In this document: one piece after another, positions 26,959 to 35,615 of the stretch
How the letters are laid out: every line of letters begins with the position of its first letter
Numbering within the stretch: position 1 is the first letter of the stretch
DNA from: Brevundimonas sp. SH203
GTDB taxonomy: Bacteria > Pseudomonadota > Alphaproteobacteria > Caulobacterales > Caulobacteraceae
Direction: 5' to 3'
Length of the DNA stretch: 64,000 nt
Assembly: GCF_002157625.1 (NCBI RefSeq)
Contig: NZ_BDMM01000002.1
Coordinates: forward strand, 558,001-622,000
Notes under the pieces: model-generated
Told to the model about the DNA's origin: nothing
The model's input: the letters and a program-made list of their open reading frames with translations, nothing else
Databases searched by the model: none
Made by a program: the position numbers and the translations under genes

Positions 26959-27002
26959 ACCTCCTGAGCCTGCGGTTCCTTCTGACCGTCTGCTCACTGA
27001 CT

Positions 27003-27042
27003 GGCCGGTGCGGATCAGCGTCCGCATCGGCCTTCTTTTTTT
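27003..27042 (+). terminator. Strong intrinsic terminator between TBDT and GH3 genes
   Basis: A 12-bp stem with one G-T pair (27003-27014 with 27021-27032) and 6-base loop is followed by TTCTTTTTTT. It ends only 11 bases before the GH3 start, and the GH3 ribosome binding region GAGGCG begins right after the T run. The GH3 gene has no room for its own promoter, so the element probably acts as a partial terminator that lowers GH3 expression relative to the TBDT. Confidence 0.88.
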
Positions 27043-27053
27043 GAGGCGTCTTC

Positions 27054-29342
27054 ATGCGACCAACCCTTCTTCAACGCCTTCTCGTCGGCGTGGCCGTCGT
27101 CGCCCTGACCACAACCTCGGCCGTGTCCGCCCCGACATCGGAGGCGGCTCCCACTGTTGCATCCGTCGCGTCTCCAGAGGCGCGCGCCGAGGCTCTGATC
27201 GCGCGAATGACGGTCGAGGAGAAGGTGGGCCAGGTCAGTCAGCAGTTCGTTCTGGGCAGCGCGGGGCCGGTCGAGGCTCGCGTGCGCGCCGGTCAGTTGG
27301 GGTCTCTGCTGTTCGTGCGCGACCCGGTGGTCGCCAACCGCCTGCAGAGGATGGCGGTGGAGGACACCCGCCTGGGGATTCCGCTGCTGTTCGGATATGA
27401 TGTCGTCCACGGCTTGCGCACCGTGTTCCCGGTTCCGCTGGGGATGGCCGCGACCTGGAACCCGACCCTGGTGGAGCAGTCCCAGAGCGTCGCGGCGACA
27501 GAGGCGCGCGCGGTCGGCATCCACTGGACCTTCGCCCCCGCCCTGGATATGACCCGTGATCCGCGATGGGGCCGCATCGTCGAAGGGCCGGGCGAAGATC
27601 CCTATCTGGCTTCGGTTCTTGCGCGCGCCCAGGTGCGCGGTTTCCAAGGCGAGCGCCTGGGCCAGCCGGGCCGCATAATCGCCGGACCCAAGCACTTCCT
27701 CGGGTATGGCGCGTCCGAAGGCGGGCGGGACTACGACAGCGTCAACCTGTCGGACAACCAGATCCACAACCTCTATTTGCCGCCGTTCAGGGCGGCCGTC
27801 GACGCGGGCGCGGCCAATATCATGAGCGCCTACATGGAGTTCAACGATGTGCCGGCCGTGGCCAATCGCGGCCTGCTGAACGACTTGCTGCGGCGGGAGC
27901 TTGGCTTCGACGGCTTCGTCGTTTCCGACGCCAATGCGGTGCGCAGTCTGATTCCACAGCATTTCGCGACCGACGCGACCAACGCCGCCATTCGTTCGAT
28001 CCGCGCCGGCAACGACATGGAGATGGCCATGGGGGCGGGGGCCTATGACAATCTGGCCGCCGCCGTTCGGGACGGAAAACTGGATGAGGCGGTCCTTGAT
28101 CGCGCCGTCCGCCGTATTCTGATCGCCAAGTTCAGGATGGGTTTGTTTGAAAATCCCTATGTCGATGCGTCGCAGGCGGAATCGGTTCTTCAGGCGCCCG
28201 ACCATCGGCGGGTGGCGCGACAGGCGGCTGAACAGGCCATGGTTCTGTTGCAGAACAGGGACGGGCTTCTTCCCTTGCAGCGCGGCGCGCATCAGCGGGT
28301 CGCCGTCATCGGACCCATGTCGGATTCGCTCGTCGATACAGTCGGGCCATGGTCCTTTGCCGACAGGCCGGAGGACACGATCACCCTCTTCAAGGGCCTC
28401 AAGGCCAAGCTGGAAGGCGTCGCCCAGGTCGAGACCGCGCCGGGGGTGCAACTGCGGCGAGGAACGACCTCCATGTTCGCGATCATGCGCCCTATGCCGC
28501 CGCGTTGGGACGCCGCCCGAGCGGAGGCGGAATACGCCCGCGCGCTGGACCTGGCGCGGCGCTCGGATCTGGTCATCCTGACCATAGGCGAGGACTTCTA
28601 CATGAGCGGCGAGCAGGCCTCGCGCGCCTCCCTGTCACTGCCGGGCGACCAGCAAAGGCTGATCGACGCCGTGACCGCCTTGGGCAAGCCAGTGGTCATG
28701 GTGATGATCAACGGCCGTCCGCTGGACATCAGCAAGGCCTCGCAGCAGGTCCCGGCGATCCTGGAGGCCTGGCATCCCGGTTCCGAAGGCGGGGCGGCGA
28801 TCGCCAATGTGCTGTATGGCGACGTGAATCCCGGCGGCAAGCTGCCGATCACCTGGCCTCGCGACGTCGGCCAGATTCCGATCTACTACGCCCATAATCG
28901 AACCAAGGACCCGGCGACCATCGACACCCGCTACTGGGATCAGACGTCGACGCCGCTTTTCCCGTTCGGCTTCGGGCTCAGCTATACGGACTTCCAGTTT
29001 TCGGACATCACGGTGGACCGGCCGGTCGTTCGCGCCGACGGCGCCGTTGTCGTCTCAGTCGTGGTCGCCAATACGGGCGCACGGGCCGGTGATGAAACGG
29101 TCCAACTCTACATCCACCAGCGCGCGGGCCGCGCGACCCGCCCGGTTCGCGAGTTGAAGGGCTTTCAACGTATCTCTCTGGCCGCCGGAGAACGCCGCAC
29201 CCTAAGCTTCACACTTGGCGAGGCCGAACTGAAGTATTGGAGCGCGACGGAGCGGGCCTGGGTGGTTGATCCGGGCGTGTTCGACGTCTGGGTCGGCGGG
29301 GACTCCCGTGCGGAGTTGCATACGACCTTCGAACTTCAGTAA
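27054..29342 (+). CDS. bglX: Periplasmic GH3 beta-glucosidase (BglX-like)
   Basis: A 762-residue GH3 enzyme with signal peptide (to about residue 26, VSAPT). Order: GH3 N-domain (IPLLFGYDVVHGLRTVFP, KHFLGYGASEGGRDY, nucleophile in GFVVSDANAV, Asp292), GH3 C-domain (GEDFYMSGEQASR, with Glu as likely acid/base), then a C-terminal fibronectin type III-like domain (from about 660). It matches BglX in length and order. It would remove beta-linked glucose once GH78 has removed rhamnose, giving the stepwise order expected for rutinose- or neohesperidose-type glycosides. It depends on read-through from the TBDT transcript. Confidence 0.92.
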   Translation: MRPTLLQRLLVGVAVVALTTTSAVSAPTSEAAPTVASVASPEARAEALIARMTVEEKVGQVSQQFVLGSAGPVEARVRAGQLGSLLFVRDPVVANRLQRMAVEDTRLGIPLLFGYDVVHGLRTVFPVPLGMAATWNPTLVEQSQSVAATEARAVGIHWTFAPALDMTRDPRWGRIVEGPGEDPYLASVLARAQVRGFQGERLGQPGRIIAGPKHFLGYGASEGGRDYDSVNLSDNQIHNLYLPPFRAAVDAGAANIMSAYMEFNDVPAVANRGLLNDLLRRELGFDGFVVSDANAVRSLIPQHFATDATNAAIRSIRAGNDMEMAMGAGAYDNLAAAVRDGKLDEAVLDRAVRRILIAKFRMGLFENPYVDASQAESVLQAPDHRRVARQAAEQAMVLLQNRDGLLPLQRGAHQRVAVIGPMSDSLVDTVGPWSFADRPEDTITLFKGLKAKLEGVAQVETAPGVQLRRGTTSMFAIMRPMPPRWDAARAEAEYARALDLARRSDLVILTIGEDFYMSGEQASRASLSLPGDQQRLIDAVTALGKPVVMVMINGRPLDISKASQQVPAILEAWHPGSEGGAAIANVLYGDVNPGGKLPITWPRDVGQIPIYYAHNRTKDPATIDTRYWDQTSTPLFPFGFGLSYTDFQFSDITVDRPVVRADGAVVVSVVVANTGARAGDETVQLYIHQRAGRATRPVRELKGFQRISLAAGERRTLSFTLGEAELKYWSATERAWVVDPGVFDVWVGGDSRAELHTTFELQ

Positions 29343-29363
29343 TCGAACGACACGCCATGCGAG

Positions 29364-29396
29364 AAAGCCCGGACGTCTGCGACGCCCGGGCTTTTT
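29364..29396 (+). terminator. Intrinsic terminator after GH3
   Basis: A 9-bp stem (AAAGCCCGG 29364-29372 with CCGGGCTTT 29386-29394) with inner CGT/ACG pairing and trailing T's, 22 bases after the GH3 stop and between convergent genes. Confidence 0.85.
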
Positions 29397-29416
29397 CCTT
29401 GTGACGCATTGCAGGC

Positions 29417-30682
29417 TCAGGCGGCCGTGTTGGGCCGTCCCAGCGATGAACCCTTCCAGCCGTACCAGGCGACGACCGCGAAACAGAGGGCGGGCAGGAG
29501 GAAGGCGTAGTTCGCGCCGTAGAGATCGGCGATCCGCCCCATGGGCCAGGGCAGCAGCACGCCGCCGCCGATGGCCATCACCATCAGGGACGAGGCTTTC
29601 TTGGCGCGGGCGCCCAGTCCGGCGGTGCCCAGGGCGAAGATGGTGGCGAACATGGTCGACATGAAGAAGAAGGTGGCGATCAGGGCGACGGCGGAAACCT
29701 TGTCTATGCCTGCGACGACGACAAGCGTCAGCGCCACATTGATCAGGCCATAGATCGTCAGAAGCTTGCGGGGCGAAACGCGCAGCAGAAGCGCCGTCGC
29801 GGCGAAACGGCCGACCAGATAGCCGATGGCCCCCAGGGACAGCATGAAGGCGCCCTCCTGCGAGGTCAGGCCCTGCCATTTGTGCGTCACCAGGTTGATG
29901 AAATAGGCGCCGATGCCGACCTGGGCGCCGATGTAGAGCGCCTGTGTGATCACGCCTGCGATGAAGTGCGGCTGGCGGGACAGGGGGCGGTCCCGGCCGT
30001 CGTCCAGGTCGCTTTCGCCGTGGTCGGACAATCCGGTTTCAGGCAGGCGCGCACGCCAGACCACGGCCGCGAAGACCAGAACCGCCAAGGCGATCAAACC
30101 GTACACGATCTGGATCGAACGGGTGGTTCCGCCCAGAGCGGCCGTTGTCGCCGGACTGAAGAATACGGCGCCGCCGATGAGCGGTCCCATGAAGACGCCC
30201 AGCGCATTGAACGACTGCGCCAGGTTCAGGCGCTGGGCCGCCTTGGCCGGGTCGCCCAGGACGTTGACATAGGTGTCGGCGGAGGTCTCCAGCACGCACA
30301 GGCCCGCCGCCAGAACGAACATCGAGCCCACAAACGGCAGGAAGGTCCCCGCGGCGGCGGCCGGAATGAAAAGCAAAGCCCCGATCGCCGTCAGGCAAAG
30401 GCCGGACACGATGCCGAACCGATAGCCTCGGGCATGCAGCAGGGCGCCTGCGGGAAGGCTGAGCAAGAGATAGGCGCCGAAATAGGCGATCTGCAGCCAC
30501 GAGCTGTCCGCCTGGCTGATGCTCAGCGTCTCCTGGAAATGCTTGTTCAGCACATCCAGCAGACCGTAAGCCAACCCCCAGATCAGAAAACAGCCGATAG
30601 CGAACGCCAGCGGGCCACGAAGACTTCCTGCAGGCGGCGTCGCGCCTTCGGGCGTGGAGCCCGCGTCGAATTCAGTAGTCAT
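29417..30682 (-). CDS. FucP-like MFS sugar:H+ symporter
   Basis: A 421-residue MFS carrier with 12 predicted helices. It follows the FucP/GluP branch: AIGCFLIWGLAYGLLDVLNKHFQETL in helix 1 is the F-W-G pattern, and VLETSADTYVNVLGDP-type and SFNALGVFMGPLIGG motifs lie in helices 4-5. The start ATG at 30682 has AGGAAGGAC just upstream. Members carry L-fucose, glucose/galactose and similar sugars. Next to an alpha-L-rhamnosidase and a beta-glucosidase, it probably imports rhamnose or glucose, which is inference. It is convergent with the GH3 gene and has its own AT-rich promoter region with a different inverted repeat. Confidence 0.82.
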   Translation of the reverse strand: MTTEFDAGSTPEGATPPAGSLRGPLAFAIGCFLIWGLAYGLLDVLNKHFQETLSISQADSSWLQIAYFGAYLLLSLPAGALLHARGYRFGIVSGLCLTAIGALLFIPAAAAGTFLPFVGSMFVLAAGLCVLETSADTYVNVLGDPAKAAQRLNLAQSFNALGVFMGPLIGGAVFFSPATTAALGGTTRSIQIVYGLIALAVLVFAAVVWRARLPETGLSDHGESDLDDGRDRPLSRQPHFIAGVITQALYIGAQVGIGAYFINLVTHKWQGLTSQEGAFMLSLGAIGYLVGRFAATALLLRVSPRKLLTIYGLINVALTLVVVAGIDKVSAVALIATFFFMSTMFATIFALGTAGLGARAKKASSLMVMAIGGGVLLPWPMGRIADLYGANYAFLLPALCFAVVAWYGWKGSSLGRPNTAA

Positions 30683-30868
30683 GTCGTCCTTCCTGTTCCC
30701 CCAGAGCCGTCCTCGACTTGATGCGGGCGTGGACGAATGGAGCAGGTGCGGGCCGTCCTCCAACCGTCCCATCCCTGTCCTTCAGCGCCCCATTGATTTG
30801 CCCAAGCGCGAAGCGGCATCTGCGCGACACACACTGTCACAGACGTCTCGACGACAAAACTAAATTTC

Positions 30869-30885
30869 TACATGTTGTATATGTA
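30869..30885. promoter_or_regulatory. AT-rich inverted repeat upstream of the FucP-like gene
   Basis: TACAT (30869-30873) and ATGTA (30881-30885) flank a 7-base centre in the most AT-rich part of the region 30683-30916. It differs from the TATGCA-N2-TGCATA operator of the locus. It may be a regulator site, with no candidate protein next to it. Confidence 0.3.
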
Positions 30886-30916
30886 ATCTATAAAATGGGA
30901 TTTTGATGTTAGGCTG

Positions 30917-31507
30917 CTATGTCTTGGCGGGAGCGGCGTTCATGTAGATTGACCGTCTGATGGTGGAGAAGACGCGCTGGACCAGGGGTTCGAAGGCGGT
31001 CAGGGGCAGGGTGTCGTAGGCGGGGGCGAAGGCGGTCTGGTCATAGCGTTCGCAGAATTCGGCGGTCATCGTGAAGCTGGGGTGGCCGCGGAACGCCTCG
31101 CGCATATTCTTGTCCAGGCCCAGATGCTCGAAGAAATAGTAGCCCTGGAAAATCCCGTGGTTCTCGACCATCCAGTGCAGGTCTTCGCTGACGTAGGGTT
31201 TCAGTATGGCGGCGGCGATGTCGGGGTGGTTGGCCGAGGCCAGGGTGTCGCCGATGTCGTGCAGTAAAGCGCAGACGACATAGTCTTCGTCGCGACCGTC
31301 GCGCATCGCGCGCGTGGCGGTCTGCAGGCTGTGCTGAAATCGGTCGATGGGAAAGCCGCCGTGGTCGCCTTCCAGAAGGCGCAGGTGGGCCAGGACGCGG
31401 TTGGCCAGATTGTTCTGATAGGGGCCGTGGGCGGCGGCGATGATGCGCCAGTCGTCCAGGGTGGCGTTCTCCATCGCGGTGAAGGCGGCGCGGGGTTCGT
31501 TCTGCAT
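30917..31507 (-). CDS. HD-domain protein (PhnZ/MIOX-like)
   Basis: A 196-residue cytoplasmic protein with an HD metal-binding domain: FQHSLQTA (His), VVCALLHDIGD (His-Asp) and a later WMVENHGIFQGYY (His). A C-terminal RYDQTAFAP is reminiscent of the end of PhnZ-type HD oxygenases. The ATG at 31507 has GGAG six bases upstream; a GTG at 31522 that overlaps the previous stop is an alternative. Hydrolytic phosphohydrolases and diiron oxygenases share this fold, and the choice cannot be made by eye. It is last in an operon with a COG0523 GTPase and an amidohydrolase. Confidence 0.75.
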   Translation of the reverse strand: MQNEPRAAFTAMENATLDDWRIIAAAHGPYQNNLANRVLAHLRLLEGDHGGFPIDRFQHSLQTATRAMRDGRDEDYVVCALLHDIGDTLASANHPDIAAAILKPYVSEDLHWMVENHGIFQGYYFFEHLGLDKNMREAFRGHPSFTMTAEFCERYDQTAFAPAYDTLPLTAFEPLVQRVFSTIRRSIYMNAAPAKT

Positions 31508-31518
31508 GACAGGCTCCG

Positions 31519-32442
31519 TCACTGGACGCGGGCGGGAATGGCGAGGCGGTCGAACAGCGCGTCCAGAACCTCGGGCCGAAAATCGTTTTCAGGGCCCAGG
31601 GCGACGATGCGCGTGCGCGCTCGTGCTTTCGGAGGCGCCGGGCTGACGTTGATGCGTTTGCCGACCGCCTGGATCAGCCAAGAGGCGCCGTCCGATCCCA
31701 GCACCACCCCCTTGATGCGCAGCGCGCCGGTCGCGGCGCCGCGAAGGGCCTCGACGAGGGCGGGGATGGGGTAGGCGGCGTCGATGTCGCGGCTCCAACC
31801 CGCGAAACGGGCGTGCGGTCGGGCGGGGTGGCTTGTCTGCGGGCTGGCGCGGCGCGGGGCGGGCGTCAGCGCCCAGTCGGTGGCGACCGCCGCGTGATTG
31901 GCGGATCGGATTTCGGCGGAAGGGGCGATGCCGGACGCCCAGGCCATGACGAGGTCCAGCGCCGCCGACTGGTCGGCCTTGTTGATCACAAGGCGGTCGG
32001 CGACGGCGATCTGGTTCAACACGTCGCGCCCGACGTAGGGATCGGCCGACTGCTCCAGGGCCTGAGCGGCATCGACCACCACGACGACGCCGGTGGGCGC
32101 CAGGTCGCGTTCCGCCCGGGCGAAGTCGGCGATCCGATCCGGGTCGGCCACGCCCGAGGTTTCGACGATCAGATGATCCACCTGGGAGCGGCGGCGCAGA
32201 ACCGCGTCGAACGCCCCCGAAAGATCGCCGCCGATGGAGCAGCAGGCGCAGCCGTTGGCGAGCGTCAGAACCCCCTCCGCCTCGCCCGCAATCAGGTCCG
32301 CATCGATGGGAATAGCCCCGAAATCATTGACCAGGATGGTCAGCCGACGTCCCCCTGCGTTGTGCAGCAGATGGTTGACCAGGGTCGTCTTTCCCGCGCC
32401 CAGAAAGCCGCCAATGACCGTGGTCGGCAGGGGCGCCGTCAT
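31519..32442 (-). CDS. COG0523/CobW-family GTPase, putative metallochaperone
   Basis: A 307-residue G3E P-loop GTPase. Motifs: GFLGAGKTTLVNHLL (Walker A, about residues 11-25), the metal-binding CxCC in NGCACCSIGG (about 64-73), ETSGVADP (Walker B side) and INKADQ for guanine. A CobW C-terminal domain follows. The ATG overlaps the amidohydrolase stop (ATGA). COG0523 proteins deliver or insert zinc, iron or cobalt into client enzymes. Its clients here are likely the two metal-dependent enzymes in the same operon, the amidohydrolase and the HD protein. There is no His-rich tail. Confidence 0.88.
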   Translation of the reverse strand: MTAPLPTTVIGGFLGAGKTTLVNHLLHNAGGRRLTILVNDFGAIPIDADLIAGEAEGVLTLANGCACCSIGGDLSGAFDAVLRRRSQVDHLIVETSGVADPDRIADFARAERDLAPTGVVVVVDAAQALEQSADPYVGRDVLNQIAVADRLVINKADQSAALDLVMAWASGIAPSAEIRSANHAAVATDWALTPAPRRASPQTSHPARPHARFAGWSRDIDAAYPIPALVEALRGAATGALRIKGVVLGSDGASWLIQAVGKRINVSPAPPKARARTRIVALGPENDFRPEVLDALFDRLAIPARVQ

Positions 32443-34073
32443 CGGGCGCCCTGCGCGGTCGATATACCGCCCAGCGCAGTGTCGGTCACGGCGATGTCGC
32501 GAATATCCTCTGGGGGGACGTGGAAGGGGTCGTCGTTCAGGGCGACCATGTCGGCGCGCTTGCCGGGCGTCAGAGAGCCGATCTCATGATCCAGCTTCAA
32601 ACTGCGCGCCGCGCCCAGGGTTACGGCTTCAAGCGCTTCCGCGACCGTCAAGGCCCGCTCGCCTCCCAGAATCCGACCGCTCTCGGTGCGGCGGTTCACG
32701 GCGCACCATGCCGTGACGAGGGGCGCCAGCGGCGTGACCGGCGCATCGGAATGGAGCGACAGCGGCACGCCGGCGTCGAGCGCGGCGCGGCCGTCGTTCA
32801 GCCGGGCGGCCCGCTGGGGGCCTATGGTCAGGTCGTGGTGCTGATCGCCGAAATAATACAGATGGTTGGCGAAAAGATTGGCCGAGACGCCCAGTCTGGC
32901 CATGCGTTCGAACTGGGCCGTGTCGGCCATCTGCGCGTGCTGGATGACATGGCGGTGATCGCGACGCGGCTGCGCCGAAACCGCCGCCTCGAAGGCGTCC
33001 AGGGCGGCGTCCGTAGCCAGGTCGCCATTGGCGTGAACGTGGATCTGCAAGCCTGCGGCGTGCAGCGCTTCGACGGTCTGGATCAGCTGCTGCGGCGCCA
33101 TGTTCCAGATGCCGTGATCCTCGCCGCGATGATAGCCGGGCGGCCGAAGCTTGGCGGTGTAGCCCTGGATCGAGCCGTCGATCATCAGTTTGACGCCGCA
33201 GAAATGCAGCTTGTCGTGGGCGAACGACGCCAGGCGCTCGACCCTGGCGATGATGTCCGCGACGGGGCTGAACATGCCCATGGTCACGACGGCGAGGCGC
33301 ACGGGATAGTCGGCGGTCGATGTCGTGGCGGCGGTTTCGCGGGCGTCGTCCTCGTCCACCATTCGCCCCATGTCGGCGATGGTGGTGACGCCGGCCCGGC
33401 GCGCCAGGCTGGCGAAGCGGCGCAGCGCATCCTCGCCGCGTCCGATGTCGGCGAGATCGACGCCCAGGCGGCGCAGGACCGGCATCATGGCGGCGAACTC
33501 GCGCAGTTCGCCCGTGGGCTCGCCCTTGGCGTCCATAGCGACGCCCGTGACGCGCGTGGTCGAATCATAGCCCGCCAGCGCCAGGGCGGCCGAGTTCACC
33601 GTGATCAGATGGCCGTTGGAATGATGCAGAACGACGGGCCGGGTGGTCGAAACGGCGTCCAGCAGGCCGCGATCCGCAACGGCCCCCTCGACGAACAGCG
33701 GATCGAAGCCCCAGCCGATCAGGGGGGCGCCGGGCGCAAGCGCGGGCTCGGCGGCCTTCAGCCGATCCAGCACCGCATCCATGCTGCGCGTCGCAGGCCA
33801 CAGACGGCCCTGATCGTCCATCCGATCGGCCGGCCCCACATAGGGATAGCGCCAGATCGGTCCGGCCATGACATGGGCGTGGGCCTCGACGAAGCCGGGC
33901 AGGAGAAACTGATCGGCATAGCGATCGTCCCGCACACCCTGCCAGCCTTGGGCCTGGTCCGCATCGCCGACGGCGACGATCCGGCCGTCCTTGACCGCGA
34001 CGTGGGTGACGGCGGGGTTCGCCGCGTCCATCGTCCATATGCGGCGTGCGCGAAAGATCGTCAGCGGCGCCAT
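32439..34073 (-). CDS. YtcJ-type metal-dependent amidohydrolase
   Basis: A 544-residue amidohydrolase of the YtcJ/NfdA-like group with no signal peptide. Metal ligands are visible in LLPGFVEAHAHVMAG (H-x-H, about residues 63-65), in IHVHANGD and HVIQHAQM in the middle, and in SLHSDAPVTP (Asp). The C-terminal strand GSLTPGKRADMVALNDDPF is standard. The ATG at 34073 has GGAGG four to five bases upstream. It is first in an operon whose genes overlap by 4 bases. YtcJ-type enzymes hydrolyse N-substituted amides or formyl derivatives; the substrate here is unknown. Confidence 0.85.
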   Translation of the reverse strand: MAPLTIFRARRIWTMDAANPAVTHVAVKDGRIVAVGDADQAQGWQGVRDDRYADQFLLPGFVEAHAHVMAGPIWRYPYVGPADRMDDQGRLWPATRSMDAVLDRLKAAEPALAPGAPLIGWGFDPLFVEGAVADRGLLDAVSTTRPVVLHHSNGHLITVNSAALALAGYDSTTRVTGVAMDAKGEPTGELREFAAMMPVLRRLGVDLADIGRGEDALRRFASLARRAGVTTIADMGRMVDEDDARETAATTSTADYPVRLAVVTMGMFSPVADIIARVERLASFAHDKLHFCGVKLMIDGSIQGYTAKLRPPGYHRGEDHGIWNMAPQQLIQTVEALHAAGLQIHVHANGDLATDAALDAFEAAVSAQPRRDHRHVIQHAQMADTAQFERMARLGVSANLFANHLYYFGDQHHDLTIGPQRAARLNDGRAALDAGVPLSLHSDAPVTPLAPLVTAWCAVNRRTESGRILGGERALTVAEALEAVTLGAARSLKLDHEIGSLTPGKRADMVALNDDPFHVPPEDIRDIAVTDTALGGISTAQGAR

Positions 34074-34239
34074 TGAGCCTCCAGTCAAGCGACAGCCAAT
34101 CATCTTGGCCAGGATCGACGCTTGGTCCAGCACGATGCAAACCGGGGAGCCAGAAGCGGCGCCCGTTGCCTGCCCGAAAGCTTCGCCTAAGGTCGTCGCA
34201 AGGCGGCGTCACGACCGCATGGAAACAGGGGAGGGCGCG

Positions 34240-35496
34240 ATGTCCGGCGGTGGAAAGAGGTTCTCGGGCTGGTCCGTGGTCGGGGGGGTTCTGGTCGCCC
34301 TGACCCTGTGCGGCACCAGTCTGGCGGCCTCGACCTTCGGAGTGCTGACCGCCCGGTGGTCCGCGGTGTTCGGCTGGGATCAGGCGGACATGTCGGGTGC
34401 GCTTTCGACCTTTCTGGTCTGCGCCTTGTTGGCCGTGCCGTTCGCCGGGCGGGCGGTGGATCGGTTCGGATCGCGCCGGGTGGCGACGGTCGGGATCGTC
34501 GCCTTCGCCGTTCTGATCGCGTCCGGCGCCCTGATCCGGCATTCGGTCGCCCAGGTCTATGTCTTCTACGGCGCCATGGGACTGGTGGGCGCCTTCACCA
34601 ATCCGATCGTCTATCTGCGGGCCCTGTCATTGTGGTTCGACCGGCGCAGGGGGCTGGCCCTTGGCATAGCCGTGTCCGGGCAGGGGATCGGCGCCGCCGT
34701 CCTGCCCTGGCTGACGCAGCGGCTCATTCAGACGCTGGACTGGCGGCTGACGCTGCTGGTGCTGGCGGGCGTGCTGGTGGTCGTCATCCTGCCCGCCGTC
34801 TTTTTGCTGGTGCGCGACGATCCGGCCGAGGTCGGTCAGTTCGCGGACGGCGACGCCTCGCCGGATGCGACGATGGCGGCGGATCGCGCGACCCTGGGCC
34901 TGACCATGGGCGAGGCCCTGCGAAATCGCGCCTTCTGGCTCATTCTGGCGATCTTCGCCCTGGTCGGCTTCACCAACTATGCGGTGCTGGGCAACATCAT
35001 CCATCTGCTGACCAAGGCGTCGTCCCTGACCATCGCCCAGGCCGCGATGATCCAGTCGATCTCGGGCCTGTCGCTGCTGGCGGCGCGCGTCATCTTCGGC
35101 ATGCTGATGGACCGCTATCATGCGCCCTACGTCGGGGCGGCGGGCATACTGATGGCGGTCGCAGGGTCGTGGCTGCTGCTGGACCTGCCGGGGATGGGAC
35201 TGGTCGCCGTTCTCGCGGCGGTGCTGCTGGGCGCGGCGGCGGGAGCGGAGACGGACCTGCTGACCTTCCTGGTCGGCCGCTACTTCGGCCCGCGCGCCCT
35301 GTCGCAGATCTACAGCTGGCACAATGTCGCCTTCCTGCTGGGCGCGGCCCTGGGACCGCCGGTGTTCGCCCTGGCGCTGGCCGGCGCCGGCGGCGCCCTG
35401 GTTCCGATCATCGGCCTGATGGTCGCCAATGTGGTCGCGGCGGCCCTGCTGGTGGTGCTGGGCCCCTATCCGACGTGGACCAAGTCGACCGATTGA
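34240..35496 (+). CDS. MFS transporter, monocarboxylate/oxalate-formate type
   Basis: A 418-residue carrier with 12 hydrophobic segments, starting at the ATG at 34240 after a GGGGAGGG ribosome binding site. The pattern TFGVLTARWSAVFGWDQADMSGALS followed by the loop AGRAVDRFGSRRVATVG (split here only to show the MFS A-motif) is typical of the monocarboxylate/oxalate:formate antiporter branch. It is divergent from the amidohydrolase operon and 119 bases upstream of a TBDT, so it probably carries an organic acid or amide connected with that pathway. Confidence 0.82.
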   Translation: MSGGGKRFSGWSVVGGVLVALTLCGTSLAASTFGVLTARWSAVFGWDQADMSGALSTFLVCALLAVPFAGRAVDRFGSRRVATVGIVAFAVLIASGALIRHSVAQVYVFYGAMGLVGAFTNPIVYLRALSLWFDRRRGLALGIAVSGQGIGAAVLPWLTQRLIQTLDWRLTLLVLAGVLVVVILPAVFLLVRDDPAEVGQFADGDASPDATMAADRATLGLTMGEALRNRAFWLILAIFALVGFTNYAVLGNIIHLLTKASSLTIAQAAMIQSISGLSLLAARVIFGMLMDRYHAPYVGAAGILMAVAGSWLLLDLPGMGLVAVLAAVLLGAAAGAETDLLTFLVGRYFGPRALSQIYSWHNVAFLLGAALGPPVFALALAGAGGALVPIIGLMVANVVAAALLVVLGPYPTWTKSTD

Positions 35497-35615
35497 AACT
35501 GGCGCCACGATCCGCACGAGGCTGGACCAATACGCAAGGGAAGGCGTGCGGCGAACATCGTCATCGGCAGAGTTGGCGCTCGACAGCCAGCCGCCTTTCC
35601 TGGGGAGGAAACATC

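Noticed and set aside
24514..27027. Long minus-strand open frame opposite the TBDT
   Set aside because: No family motif, no ribosome binding site, and composition of an antisense shadow.
34308..35615. Upstream extension of the TBDT frame through the MFS gene
   Set aside because: The MFS gene is in another frame with all expected helices, and the TBDT has a ribosome binding site and signal peptide at the TTG at 35616.
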